From contig OU964925.1 in assembly GCA_918807975.1 (NCBI GenBank), positions 5,742,798 through 5,806,797 on the forward strand: 64,000 bases of DNA, given 5' to 3'. This DNA is from Aplidium turbinatum (Eukaryota; Chordata; Ascidiacea; Aplousobranchia; Polyclinidae). Numbering within the stretch: position 1 is the stretch's first letter; every line of letters starts with the position of its first letter. The notes below the pieces were generated by a model. The model saw only the letters and a program-made list of their open reading frames with translations. It was not told the origin of the DNA and searched no databases. The position numbers were made by a program, and so were the translations under genes. Of this stretch, positions 53,518-64,000 are shown piece after piece.

Positions 53518-56500
53518 TAAGGCGATTCGAAAATCAAATTTCAAGATTTAACCTATCGCTCATGGATTGTAGCAATATGTAGAGCATTCCTGTAAAATAT
53601 TTTGTAATAAAACGCTCTAACTTTAAACATTGAAGCGTTTAAAGATTAGGTACGGTATTTACAACTTTTGATAAGGCGATTCACCAAACTAGATTGCGTA
53701 ACGCCTGAATCACGTGATCCAAATAGCGCTGTGTGATTGCGCAGTTCCATGGAAACGTGGTCTGTGACGACACACGACACAAATATTAGAGTTTCTGCAG
53801 GTGATTGCTTGGATGTAGCCTAATTTCTGCTCGGTGCTAAAACATTACTGGTATGAATCACGATGACAAATTGTATAAAATGTAGAGTTTGTTACAGATT
53901 AATGAAGTACAAGGCCTAGGAATTTCAATATTTGAAAATCAGTGTTAGAAAAAGTTCTGTGTTCTATTGAGTTCTAGTCTACTTCACAGTTTGTATGTAC
54001 CGTAGTCATAAAATCACAAAACTATAACGGTACCATACTCTTCAACTATCTTTTCAGTTAATAACGCTAAAATAATTGTAGACTGTTGTATCAGTAAGAT
54101 AATGCCTAAAACTTGTACGAAGACTGTTAGAAGCGCTGAAAGCTCTGTCATTGGACCCTCGAAAGAACTCCCGACTGCAGATCTACCAACGCTACGAGTT
54201 GTCCTCGCATTCTGTGGTTTGTTGAAGGTAATATTGAAATTAAACAATTTAGTTCTGGTTTTATCTTTTAGTTCTGGTTTTATCTTTAAGTTCTGGTTTA
54301 TCTTTTAGAAGTAACATAAATTGTGTACGTCATATACCACAAACAGATTCCTCCTTATTACAATAATTAATAAACCACATTTTTTCCAGGCCATCAAATG
54401 CGATTACCACTTCCAACAGTCGCAAGGGAAGTAATGCGATGGGGTACAAGTTAAAGAGAAGCTGCTGCTTTGGTAAATGCTACACTTATTGATGTCGGAT
54501 TTATTTCACCAGACTACCCTTCAATGATAGTAGACCAAAGCAAGATCCGTAGAGAAGTGGAAAAGGTTTGCAAGAGAGAAACAGAAGTAGGAAAAAGGTG
54601 AGAGGAAAAGTTACAGGGTATCTTCTTCGATGGGAAGGAGATTAAAACTGTTCCGGTAGAAAAAGAGGATGGGGTTTTTAGGCAAAACCGAATAAAGCAA
54701 GAGCACATAATTTTAGTTGGAGAACCGGGAGGCCAATACATTGGACATGTCACACCTTTTGGGAAAGCTGCAGAGCCCACAGCTGTTGAAATAACAAAAC
54801 TTTTTAAAGGAGGAATACCTCATCGACAACTGGTTGGTTGTAGGAGCAGACTCCACTGCTGTTAATACTGGGAAAAAATAATAGAATAATTGCCAGGTGT
54901 GAACGACACATTGGCCACCGTCTCCAATGGAATATATCCATGTTGCATACCAATGAGCTCCCATTGCGACATTAATTCCAAAATCTTGATAGAGCAACTT
55001 CTGGAAGTGCTTCCTTCAAAGGGCCGAACGGAAAAATTCTGCCGCATGTTGAAGACCTTGAATGGGATGCAAAATTTCAGCCAATTGAAGGCCCAAAATT
55101 GCAAGTACCACCTGAGATTATCTCTGATCTTTTCACAGATCAAAGATATCTTCTTCTTTCTGTAACATCAATTCAAGGTGGAAACATTTTAGACAGCTTG
55201 AAGCATTTGAAACCCGGTCCAATTTCTCATTCACGATGTCTTACACTCGCATGTCGGTTATGTCGTCTTTACATGTCAAAGCATGCTCTACAGGGGACGA
55301 TTGTTGATGCTCTCCAGAAGTTGGTAGCATTTATTGCCACTAATTATGCTCCACTGTGGTTTGACATAAAAAGCAAGCCATACATTCACCATGCCCCATT
55401 TCATGTTCTTCGTGAGGTCCAGCTGCTACATCTTCTTCCTGCGGATAATCGGAAAGTTGTCGCTCCTTATATAAAGTCGTGGCATGCTCACAGTGAGAGC
55501 CTCCTTCCAGCAATGGTAAGCAATGACGACCCTGCTGTTCCATCTTTTGCTGTGGGAATTTTGGAAGACATTCGTAAGTGCAACAACACTGGTGATGCTT
55601 CCATCCGCACATTCATACCTCCAAAATTAAATTGGAATGCCGACTCACTGTGCTCGTTAATTATTTAGGAGGATATCACACCTACAGAGTCCGTATTAAC
55701 TTCTCACTTGACCTTGGACGAATTAAGGAATACGAAGTTCGAATGCGCTCATTTCCTTTGTCATACTCAGGCTGTGGAGCGCCTTATCCGGGAAGTGACC
55801 AACGCCTGCGGAAGTGTGGCTGGCTACCAACGACGGGATGGCTATATTCGAACTAGACTAGCTTCAAGGAGAGTCACTCCAAAAGCAAATACAAAATCCG
55901 ACTTTGTTGCAATGACCACGATTTAGTATTTGCTAGTGAGCACGGTTATATCGTTCTGATTGCTTTTTCTGTTGATGTGGTTCAATATTGTAATTTTCTT
56001 GGCACATATTTTATAGGTAAACGTTAAAGTCGTACATTTCGAAGTGATTTTTAATTTGTAGTTGTTACTACGTCCATATGCATAAGGTTGTTGTATGTTA
56101 GTGTTTACTGCAGTCCTACAGCAAAGCAGATGTTTGACGATTTAAGACGATCGAGATTATACTCTTGATATAGAGTTGAATAAGCCACATTTGTTGCTGA
56201 CTGAACAACAGCAGGGTTGCCAGAGTGATCGTGAAGGATCGCGCAGAAGATGTTGAACCTGCTTTTGAAGAAAAAGTAACCATTACACTGGTTCTTATTG
56301 CAATTTAGCTCATTAGGGTAGCCAAATTTTTCTGTTTTTAGAATTTTGCACAGTTAAATTTTTAGAACAATTAGTTTCTGGCAACTCTGTCCTTGTTACA
56401 AACGCCTGATCATAAAATCGCCTCAATGTTTAAAGTTATGCAAAATACAAAAAAATTTGCTTTGAATTAGTGTTAGGAAAGGTTAAAGGTTGCTTGATTG

Positions 56501-56550
56501 ATAGGTTAAATTTTGATTCTTCATAATTTTTGAAATTTCGAATCGCCTTA
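53518..56550 (+). mobile_element. DNA transposon H with unclassified transposase, 8-bp target duplication
   Basis: The inverted ends are TAAGGCGATTCGAAA and TTTCGAATCGCCTTA, with weaker similarity for about 40 bp, and CTGACCAG is duplicated exactly at 53510-53517 and 56551-56558. An internal AAGGCGATTC copy near 53672 may be a subterminal binding site. The 3.0 kb carries one degenerate transposase-like gene. The 8-bp duplication is shared by hAT, P and Merlin elements, but the terminal TAAGGC is not typical of hAT. Confidence 0.87.
54102..55923 (+). pseudogene. Transposase-like gene of element H, degenerate
   Basis: Blocks in order: DLPTLRVVLAFCGLLK; after a possible small intron (GT at about 54229, AG near 54390) VNATLIDVGFISPDYPS and DQSKIRREVEKV; FFDGKEIKT; EHIILVGEPGGQYIGHVTP; LSTDQ-type FTDQRYLLL; the GPISHSRCLTLACRL block; a FIATNYAPLWFDIKSKP block; and the C-terminal CHTQAVERLIREVTNACGSV then RDGYIRTRLASRRVTP. 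I recall the same block order in many uncharacterised repetitive proteins of hydra, aphids and other invertebrates. At least two stops (54448-54604) and a frame change near 54830 break it; the longest intact part is 55099-55668. The catalytic residues are not known to me; Asp in FFDGK and Glu in QAVER are candidates. Confidence 0.65.
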
Positions 56551-56657
56551 CTGACCAGTGTATTGTCATGCAAGTCTGACAGCTTTAATGCTGTTAAACA
56601 TATTTTAATCCAGTGTTTCTCAATCCGAGTCTGCGGTCTTAAATGAGTCTACCAAAG

Positions 56658-57827
56658 ACCACCGTCATTCTGGCAGAATAATTTTTCCGCTTTCCGCCTA
56701 AAAAAGTTATCCGTGAATAAGTGCGAGGCACAAAATGCGACATGACATAAGTTCGAAAAATCTTAAATAAAACTCTAATCCACAACATGTGTGTTATAGT
56801 CGTCATTTTATTTACGTTGAATATATGTAACTCGTGACCAGCGTCACTACATAATCACAGTTCAGCGTTTTCTGGTACAGACGTTGGAATTGATTACCAC
56901 CGCACTGCGCGTGTAATCAATTGAGCGTTCTGTACCACGTTCCTTAGTTGATTGTTTTTTCTTTCTTGATATATATTGAGTTGTTTTTGTGCACATAAGT
57001 CAGTAAGTAACAAGAGGTAAATGGTTTTCTCACTTGGTTGGCTATCGCTACAATTATTATTGTTTATATTATATTAAACGTCTGGAAATACAACAATGTG
57101 CCACTTAAATTTTATATGCATTAGATTCAGTATTAAATTACCTTTCCACGGATGTGCACCAATAGGATGGCATTTGGAAGGAACTCTCAGCAGAACGCTT
57201 CAAAAATAATAAGATTTTTGCAGAATCGACACCTCTTCAAACATCTTCGAATAAAACTATAATCCGCAATACGTGCCACTTAAATTTTACATGCATCGGA
57301 TTTAGATGTTTGAAGAGGTGTTATCGTTTCTGCAAAAATCTTATTAATTTAATGTTTATCGTAAATATATCCTCCAGCATCTTTGAAGCGTTCTGCTGGG
57401 AGTTCCTTCCAAATGCTATCCTATTGGTGCACATCCCTGGAAAGGTAATTTAATACTGAATCCGATGCATGTAAAATTTAAGTGGCACGTATTGCGGATT
57501 ATAGTTTTATTCGAAGATGTTTGAAGAGGTGTCATTTCTGCAAAAATCTTATTATTTTAATGTTTATCGTAAATATATCCTCCAGCATCTTTGAAGCGTT
57601 CTGCTGGGAGTTCCTTCCAAATGCCATCCTATTGGTGCACATCCGTGGAAAGGTAATTTAATACTGAATCTAATGCATATAAAATTTAAGTGGCACGTAT
57701 TGGGGATTAGAGTTTTATTTAAGATTTTTCGAACTTATGTCATGTCGCATTTTGTGCCTCGCACTTATTCACGGATAACTTTTTCAGGCGGAAAGCGGAA
57801 AAATTTTTCTGCCAGAATGACGGTGGT
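56658..57827. mobile_element. Long-TIR element G with internal 215-bp repeats, 8-bp target duplication
   Basis: The ends ACCACCGTCATTCTGGCAGA and TCTGCCAGAATGACGGTGGT start inverted arms of about 130 bp; TACCAAAG is duplicated exactly at 56650-56657 and 57828-57835. The interior contains one inverted and two direct copies of a unit of about 215 bp (GATGTTTGAAGAGGTGT to TATAGTTTTATTCGAA). No coding capacity. Confidence 0.85.
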
Positions 57828-57835
57828 TACCAAAG

Positions 57836-58470
57836 GTCTTAAGTGAGCCCACAAACATGTCAACTTTAGCAAATAAAATTTTTCAATCACTTTCTGCACT
57901 TTTGCGTAATATTTCTTTAGCTGGTGTTATAATTTCCAAAGCGTAACTTTACAAGCCTTTCAACCAAACGTGAATTCAATGACATCAATTATTATATAAT
58001 TATTTTCTAAAAGCCGAAATTTTGAAATCTAGGGCGCTTGGCCAAGACAAAAGAAGGCTTTTGTTGCTTGCTTTCAGAGTTAATATCGCAAATAAGAACT
58101 TGCTAGGTAGGCTACAGACAATTTTGGCAACCTAATCTTTATTAAATGCGATTGTAGGCCTACTGTCTTTGATAAAATCAAACTATAAAAATCATTGCTA
58201 CACCAATTATTCATCGTGTATTTAATTACGTTTGGAAGTAAGTCCAAAGTGTTTGAAATTTCAGAATTAAAAATTTTGATGGAGTAATTGTAATGTAATT
58301 GAACTTAATTAAAGTAACTTGCGTTCCTCTGGTTACTATAGGTTACTAGGCTACTAGGTCTATTTTTTCTTTTCTATTTTTCTCTCACCTCCTGGTACCT
58401 CTCATAACGGTGATCAAGAATTCAACATTGCTTTATAATCAGGAAGTTTTTTTTATGTGTAACAATGTCT
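57836..58470. other. No gene seen
   Basis: AT-rich spacer; nothing recognised. Confidence 0.3.
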
Positions 58471-58479
58471 TGAGCGCTA

Positions 58480-59010
58480 TTGCGATAATTAATAAGGGAA
58501 ATTCTATTGCACACGTCTGCCGGGATGCTGATTATCGTGGCAGTTGCTTTAAAGGACATGTCTGGATTTGTTCCAGCGCCCCATCGCCCGGATGTAAAGC
58601 TGGCTATATCTTTGGGGTTGTACAATGGGGCATAGTTGTTATTTGATGACCAGTTAGCCAGACATGCACCAGCTGGGATGGTGGTGCGGTAGCCCCAGCC
58701 GACGTGCAGACAATTAAAATCACCCGTGTAAATGCAGGAGTGAGGGGTACATTGAGATGGCTATTGGAGACAATGGCTTGAAGGTGGCTTGAAGGTGTTG
58801 ACGATTTTGTAGCCGTTGAAGTCTGCGCTTAGCCATTCGATCTCTTAGTCTGAAGGGGTTTGTATGACCAGACTCCAGTTCAGCTTCTCGTGAAAAACTG
58901 TAGCTAGGCCGTGTGTCCTTCTAGGGATTGATCTACTTAGTGAGTAATTTGGAATCAGTAGCATGTTTGCACTGTAGCAGTGGATCTCCTGAAGAATAAT
59001 GATGAGGGCC
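58480..59010 (-). mobile_element. LINE endonuclease fragment
   Basis: The minus strand encodes pieces of an APE-type endonuclease: LIIILQEIHCYSANMLLIP, YTGDFNCLHVGWGYRTT (the GDFN catalytic block) and LYNPKDIASFTSGRWGAGTN followed by PD. Stops and frame changes are present. Related to the LINE on its right, but a separate dead copy. Confidence 0.75.
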
Positions 59011-59154
59011 TTTTGTTATTGAGCTATTCATTATACAAGTCGATTTTTCCAGTCATAAGACTTCCAATGTTAAGCTGTAGGATGTTGGGGTATCTGGCTT
59101 CTTTCTTCACCGTTACCAGTTTGTGCAGATTGGTACTACAATTTCTAAATATGA

Positions 59155-59330
59155 AGAAATCAAATGTGGTGTACCCCCAACGCTCAGTTCTTGGTCCATT
59201 GTTGTTCATTATTTACATTAATGACCTTAATCACGCTTCAGAATTTGAGACTCGTTTGTTTGCTGATGGCACACTAGTATGCAGGATAAAAGCCCTACTA
59301 GATTGCAAAAAAAAAGTGAATTCTAACCTA
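59155..59330 (+). mobile_element. LINE reverse transcriptase scrap
   Basis: The translation VLGPLLFIIYINDLNHASEF followed by ETRLFADGTLV is the RT palm region, with G in place of the second D of the usual ADDT, so it is inactive. The wording differs from the neighbouring LINE, so another family (CR1/RTE-like) is likely. Confidence 0.7.
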
Positions 59331-61705
59331 ATGCTACTGATTCAACCTAATGATGATGATGGCGTATGAGCGATCTTTCCAGGCTAGATTGGAGGGCAGG
59401 AAATCTTCAGCCACTCAGCAGTCTCGTCGTACAGGACCCTCAGACCATGCGCATCGTGTGGAGGCCGGTGGGTTAGGCAGTGGTGGATGACATGGTCTGC
59501 GGTCTGTTCCGTGGCACCACACTCGCATTTTGATGAAGGAGCCAGGCCCCACATGTGCATGTCCAAACGAAAGCGGCCAACGCCAGTTTGCAGGCGGTTA
59601 AGCCTGACCCACGCAAGCCTTGCGAGAGACATCCCTGGTGGATGGGGATCGGCGTCGGGTATGAAGCCACGGAGCGTGGAGGTGTGATTTTGCCACTCCG
59701 AGTTCCACATGTGGTTCGTCCAGTGTGCTGCACTCAACCCAAGTTCTTCTGCGTTCTTAAGTAGTTGTTGTGCGGCAGGCACAAAGGGGCGTCTTGATTT
59801 CAGCCGCTGCTTTATAGGTGGTGGTCGCTTGAATGTTGCATGGAGGAGATGGTCGGGGTCCAAAGCGCGGCGAGCGAGAGAAATCGTGGCTCCTTTACGG
59901 CGTAGCTCAGCGGTTTAGATGCCTGCTAGGATGGGTAGGCAGTCCGTTGGAGTGGGACGCAGGCATCCAGTCACAGTACGCAGTGCGACGTTGATGGCGG
60001 TATCAATCTGGTGGGTGTGAGAACTACGACACCAGACCGGCGCGCAGTACTCAGCGGTAGAATGAACAAGGGCTAGGGTAGCTGTACGAAGAGTTTTAGC
60101 ACCAGCTCCCAAGCCGGAACCCGCCAATCGCCTCAAAAGTGCGACGCGTGTTGATAGTTCTTTGCGCAGTGACTTCAAGTGCCGGCGGTACGTGAGTGAC
60201 CTGTCCAGGGTTATGCCGAGGTATGTAGGTTCGTCACAGTAGGGCAGGCGTTCCCCGTCAATGTTGATGTTTATCTCACGCTGTGCCTCCCGGTTGTTCA
60301 GGTGAAAGGCGCCGACACTGTCTTTGACTTGCTGAGCTGTAGCTTCCATTTCTGGAGGTATGCTGATAGTGTTTGCATGTCTTGGCTGAGGTTCCTCTCC
60401 ACTGACTGCCAGTTTCCTGCTGAGTGCAGGAGTGCCAGGTCGTCTGCGTAAGCATATTTCCTGGAGATGGTTGGTGGGAAAGTCGTAGGTGTATATGTTG
60501 AACAGGAGAGGAGCCAAGACTGAGCCCTGTGGGACGCCGTTTTTAAGTCGGCGTAGTCTGCTTCGACGACCGCTACCGGTTGTGAGGGTAAAACTGCGTT
60601 TTCGCACAAGTTCCATCATCATATGGACCATGTGTTTGTCAGGGGAGCAGACGGAGTAACTTGCAGGTAAGGCCGCTATGCCATACGGTATCATAGGCAG
60701 CCGTGAGATCAACAAACACGGCGTTAGCCTTCTTCTTAGCCGAGAAGCTGTCCTCGATGTCTTGGATCATAAGTGTGACCTGATCTACGGTTGATCGTCC
60801 GTGTCGGAAACTAGCTTGTTCACGGGGGAGCTAAGGATCTATTATTGGTTCGACACGGGCGTAGGTGAGTCTCTCAAGGATCTTGAAGGGGATGCAGAAC
60901 AGTGAGATTGGACGATAGCTCTTCGGGTCCCCTGGGGGCTTCTTCGGCTTAGGAACTGCAACCACAAGGGCTCTTCTCCAGATTCTGGGAATTCTCAGGT
61001 GGCGCAAAAAGCAGGAAAGGAAGTCTTTCAACCAGGACTTTAAGGAGGCAGCAGCATGGAGTATCAACTCCGGGCATAGGTGGTCAGGGCCCGGGGCTTT
61101 ACCTGGCTTTATGTGCTGGAGGGCGGCAGAAAATTCTTCCGGGGTGAACTCACCCGAGATGTTGTCCCCGTCTGGCGTTGTTACCCTCCAGAGGTCCGTC
61201 ATTTCTTGCAAGACGGATCTATCTGATTCACGGTCTCTCGATTTGTATTTCCCGTTCTCCACAAGTTGTGAGGCGATGGAATTTGCTGAAACGGGACATT
61301 GTTGACGAGAGGCACGTGATCTGCCAGTTAGGTTGTTCAGTGTACTCCATGCTATGCGGCTGGAGTGCGTGAAGTCGATTGATTCAAGGGCTTCTGTCCA
61401 GCGTTCCTTCCTCTTTGAGTCCAGCCTTGCCAGCAGAGCTGTGGCTGAGCTGTTGGTGTCGTTGCCCTGAAGGGCGTTGAGGAAGTCGGAGTAGAGGCTT
61501 TCGCACTCCTTATCCCAGCACGGTATGTAGGTCTTTCGTCGGCCGCGGGAAATGGATTGTTTTACCGCTGATGTTATTGCATCACAAAAGTCCTGGTAGG
61601 CTTCTTCCACGTTGTTGGTGTGATGGGATGGGAGATACTTTGTGGTTTCATTGGTGAGGAGGCTATAGTACTCCCAGTTAGCCATTCTGAAGTTCCATCG
61701 CTTAA

Positions 61706-62087
61706 CCCTTTGAGGACCGCTGGGACATATGTGTCCCATGCACTTAAGCGATCACCCTGCAGTTAACTTTAAAAAAATTGCCACTGCTGATACCCTAACA
61801 TAGTATTAGATGTTTATCTTTCAAAATAAATATAAAAATTGGAAACTCTGAATCATTTTTCTTATTTTAGTTTGAAAACAGTGAAAAGTTGAGGTTACAA
61901 GTGCATTTTTTTAGTGACTAAATTGAGAAATTTTCATATCATTTAAAAAAAAAATTTTGGTTGCAATGTGGTCTGTAAGACCTCTTTGTTGTTGTATGCC
62001 AGTTAGAATTAGGATAAGAGCGAATATTATGGCATGAAAGGATATTTTGTTTGCATGGGACATATGTGTCCCATCGGTCCTCAAGGG
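61706..62087. mobile_element. piggyBac-like MITE inside the LINE
   Basis: The left border is TTAA followed by CCCTTTGAGGACCGCTGGGA; the right end is the complement (TCGGTCCTCAAGGG) followed by TAAT, a possible decayed TTAA. Each end contains the near-palindrome GGGACATATGTGTCCCA. TTAA targets and CCCTTT ends are typical of piggyBac-type MITEs. No coding capacity. Confidence 0.65.
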
Positions 62088-62640
62088 TAATTTTTTATGT
62101 TTCTTTAGAGACTGTGTATTCGCTATATTCCAGGATTGAAACACAATTGTTAGGCTAACTGAAAGTTCTGCAGACTGTTGAAGATGATAATTTTTTGATT
62201 AAAAAACATTAACAGCTAAATTAGGCCTATTCACTATTTTAAGCTGCTAAACTGCAAATAACTAGCATGCATTATCAATGCAAAAAAATATCTCTTACAT
62301 CCACAAGTTCAATTCTCTGCACACCTTTAATCAGTGCATTTGCCCAAATAGCCCACTAAAGTTTGTACAGTTACATGCTAAAAGTTCTGCCCTTGCACAC
62401 ACTATGTTTTGTCAAAAATAGGCTATCTGTATATTCCAGGGTAGTCTGTTATTATGCAGTTTACAAAGCTGTTCTTATGCTGTTGGCCAATAATGTGCTT
62501 ATCTTTCATATGATTTAGCCTATTTCAAGTATATTTCAGCTTCATTCAGTACCGTTTCTATATTTTGCGATTTATTTCAGCAATTTATTATACATAATTG
62601 CATACACAACAGCTAACTGCTAAAATGCTCGTACAAAAAT
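62088..62640. other. AT-rich insert of unknown origin within the LINE
   Basis: Separates the piggyBac-like MITE from the LINE endonuclease. It shows no LINE coding similarity and no other feature that I recognise. Confidence 0.35.
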
Positions 62641-63210
62641 GTTTCATTTGGATGAAGAATCGATTAGTCAACTTCAGTATTGCGATTGTCTGTGGTGACT
62701 TGTAGACGTTAACAACGCATACGCTCTCGATAGTAGTAGCGACCCACTCTATGTCTGAGTCACTATCATCAGAAGAGGACACATGTGACCAATTTGCAGC
62801 ACTGTGCACAAACGTCGCAACTCCATGGATTTTACTAAGAGTGTAGGAGGCAAGTTGGAAGCCCGTTATCTTCAGGCGCGAAACATCCACACAGTGAGTT
62901 TCTTGGAGCAGGATGGCAGTCGGTTGCAAGGGTTCAATCAGGTGTTCTAAAACTGTAGACTTGGCTCTTGAAAAGCCTTCCACATTGAGCTGCAGCAAGG
63001 TTATTCCTTCCCTTACGACATTCGTTGATGTCCGCCCTAATAAGGGCGCTTGATCGGGGTCGGAATTAATCGGAGACTGCAACTCCATTTGCATGTTGTT
63101 TGCTTCAGATAAGCTTTGCTTTCTCTTTGCTACTTGTCGGTTTGTTGTCATTAGTCGAATCCAGGGCTCACCACGTGGAGGTTGACAACTTGATCCTTTA
63201 CCATACACTG

Positions 63211-64000
63211 CAAACCCAACTTACCTTGGAGTAAAACTTGACCGGCAGTTGACCTACAGACCCCACATCGAGTCACTCCGTGCCAAGGTTACCTCGCGAA
63301 ATAACCTCTTGAGAAGCCTAGCAGGAACAGGATGGGGAGCCCGAGCATCAACCTTGCGTACAAGTGCACTAGCCTTGGTCTACAGCTCAGCCGAATATGC
63401 CTCAGCTGTGTGGAACCGCAGCAGACACACAAAAAAGATGGATGTATGCATTAACGACACCTTGCGCATCATCACTGGCTGTCTCCGCCCCACACCTACT
63501 GCTTATCTGCCAACTTTGGCTGGCATTGCTCCTGCTCATGTCCGTAGGGAAGAAGCCTCTTACAAACTGGCTCTACATGCGAGACTCGATCCTCAACACC
63601 TTCTCCACAGTCACTCCCAAACAAATGGACCAGTCAGACCTCAACGCCTATCATCAAGGCGCCCATTCCATCGATACGCTATACAACTTGTGGATAAGAA
63701 CTTCAGCTGCATGGAAACATGGGCCCAAGAATGGAACGAGCTGCCACATATCCCTCCCCAGTTTTCAGTTATGCCAGCACTCTCCATCCCTCCTGGAGCA
63801 GACCTCTCAAGAAAGGCATGGGTCACATTGAACAGGATCAGATGTGACGTTGGCTGTACTGGAGCTAATCTGTTTAGGTGGGGGTTGCATAATTCGCCGA
63901 TATGTGTCTGCGGAGCGGTAGAACAAACAATGCAACACATACTCCACGAATGTTCCATCTTACGACCCCCAAGTGGAATCACTGGTATTCGACAACTGGA
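63211..64000 (+). mobile_element. LINE, C-terminal part of ORF2, open to window end
   Basis: One frame is open from the junction at 63211 to the right edge, about 263 codons: NPTYLGVKLDRQLTYRPHIE, ALALVYSSAEYASAVW, TLRIITGCLRPTPTAYLP and, near the end, LSRKAWVTLNRIRCDVG and CVCGAVEQTMQHILHECS. It is a different subfamily from the minus-strand LINE with which it meets head to head. It is 5'-truncated but has kept its frame, so it is probably fairly young. Confidence 0.85.

Larger units (their letters stand above)
59384..63208 (-). mobile_element. LINE (I/Jockey-like), near full-length ORF2, broken and interrupted
   Basis: Reads right to left. The endonuclease start is at 62640-63208 (ITLLQLNVEGFSRAK, AILLQETHC). 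After an interruption (61706-62640), the RT follows at 59915-61705 with PGKAPGPDHLCPEL, DPKSYRPISLFCIPFKILER, a VFVDLTAAYDTVW block, NGVPQGSVLAPLLFNIYTYD and AYADDLALLHSAG, then PTYLGITLDRSLTYRRHL. The C-terminus (59396-59863) has the Cys/His motif CECGATEQTADHVIHHC. A stop near 60838, frame changes near 60660 and 60400, and loss of the end of the endonuclease make it inactive. Confidence 0.87.

Noticed and set aside
54890-55165. Independent small gene overlapping the element H transposase
   Set aside because: It is a piece of the same degenerate transposase in a shifted frame.

Overview
This is eukaryotic, metazoan DNA: AT-rich (GC very roughly 36 percent by eye), with spliced genes, GT-AG introns of a few hundred bases to about 10 kb, and a heavy load of transposable elements. 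The conserved DEPDC5 orthologue and the mix of hAT, Tc1-like, Penelope-like, tRNA-SINE, LINE and Ty3/Gypsy elements fit an invertebrate deuterostome or invertebrate chordate. A tunicate-like animal is my guess, but the sequence alone does not prove it.

Two host genes can be read with confidence, both on the minus strand. The first (2990-8618, running off the left edge) is the N-terminal third of DEPDC5, a subunit of the GATOR1 complex that restrains mTORC1. Ten coding exons join in phase into 429 codons. The second (30797-48661) is a complete eight-exon gene for a secreted protein of 306 residues: a signal peptide, a Thr-rich mucin-like stalk built from four 60-nt symmetric exons, and one C-type lectin domain split over the last two exons by a 9.6-kb transposon-filled intron.

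Most of the rest is mobile DNA. From left to right: a Ty3/Gypsy element inside a DEPDC5 intron (1-2377), next to a MITE family that recurs at 50 kb; a Penelope-like insertion forming a 390-bp-arm hairpin (9938-10820); an inverted pair of a transposon-associated gene (11.2-13.0 kb); two hAT elements (14852-15167, 15450-16903); a Russian-doll nest (18771-26447) in which one hAT-like element contains both an LTR retroelement and a second hAT-like element, which holds a third, which holds a SINE, which holds a Penelope-like 3' end; a second nest (31358-39232) inside the lectin intron; TIR elements and degenerate transposon genes at 41-46 kb; a SINE split by a CCATC-rich hAT-like element (51-52 kb); an element with an unclassified transposase family and clean 8-bp target duplications (53518-56550); a long-TIR element (56658-57827); and several LINE copies (58.5-64 kb).

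The most unusual object is the LTR retroelement at 19590-23178. Between near-identical 646-bp LTRs and behind a tRNA-Pro-type primer site it carries one 696-codon frame reading Gag, zinc knuckles, an aspartic-protease-like segment, and then an array of CCHC knuckles with an RG-rich linker laid out like the cellular protein CNBP. I see no reverse transcriptase or integrase in it. It looks like a non-autonomous element that captured a host cDNA.
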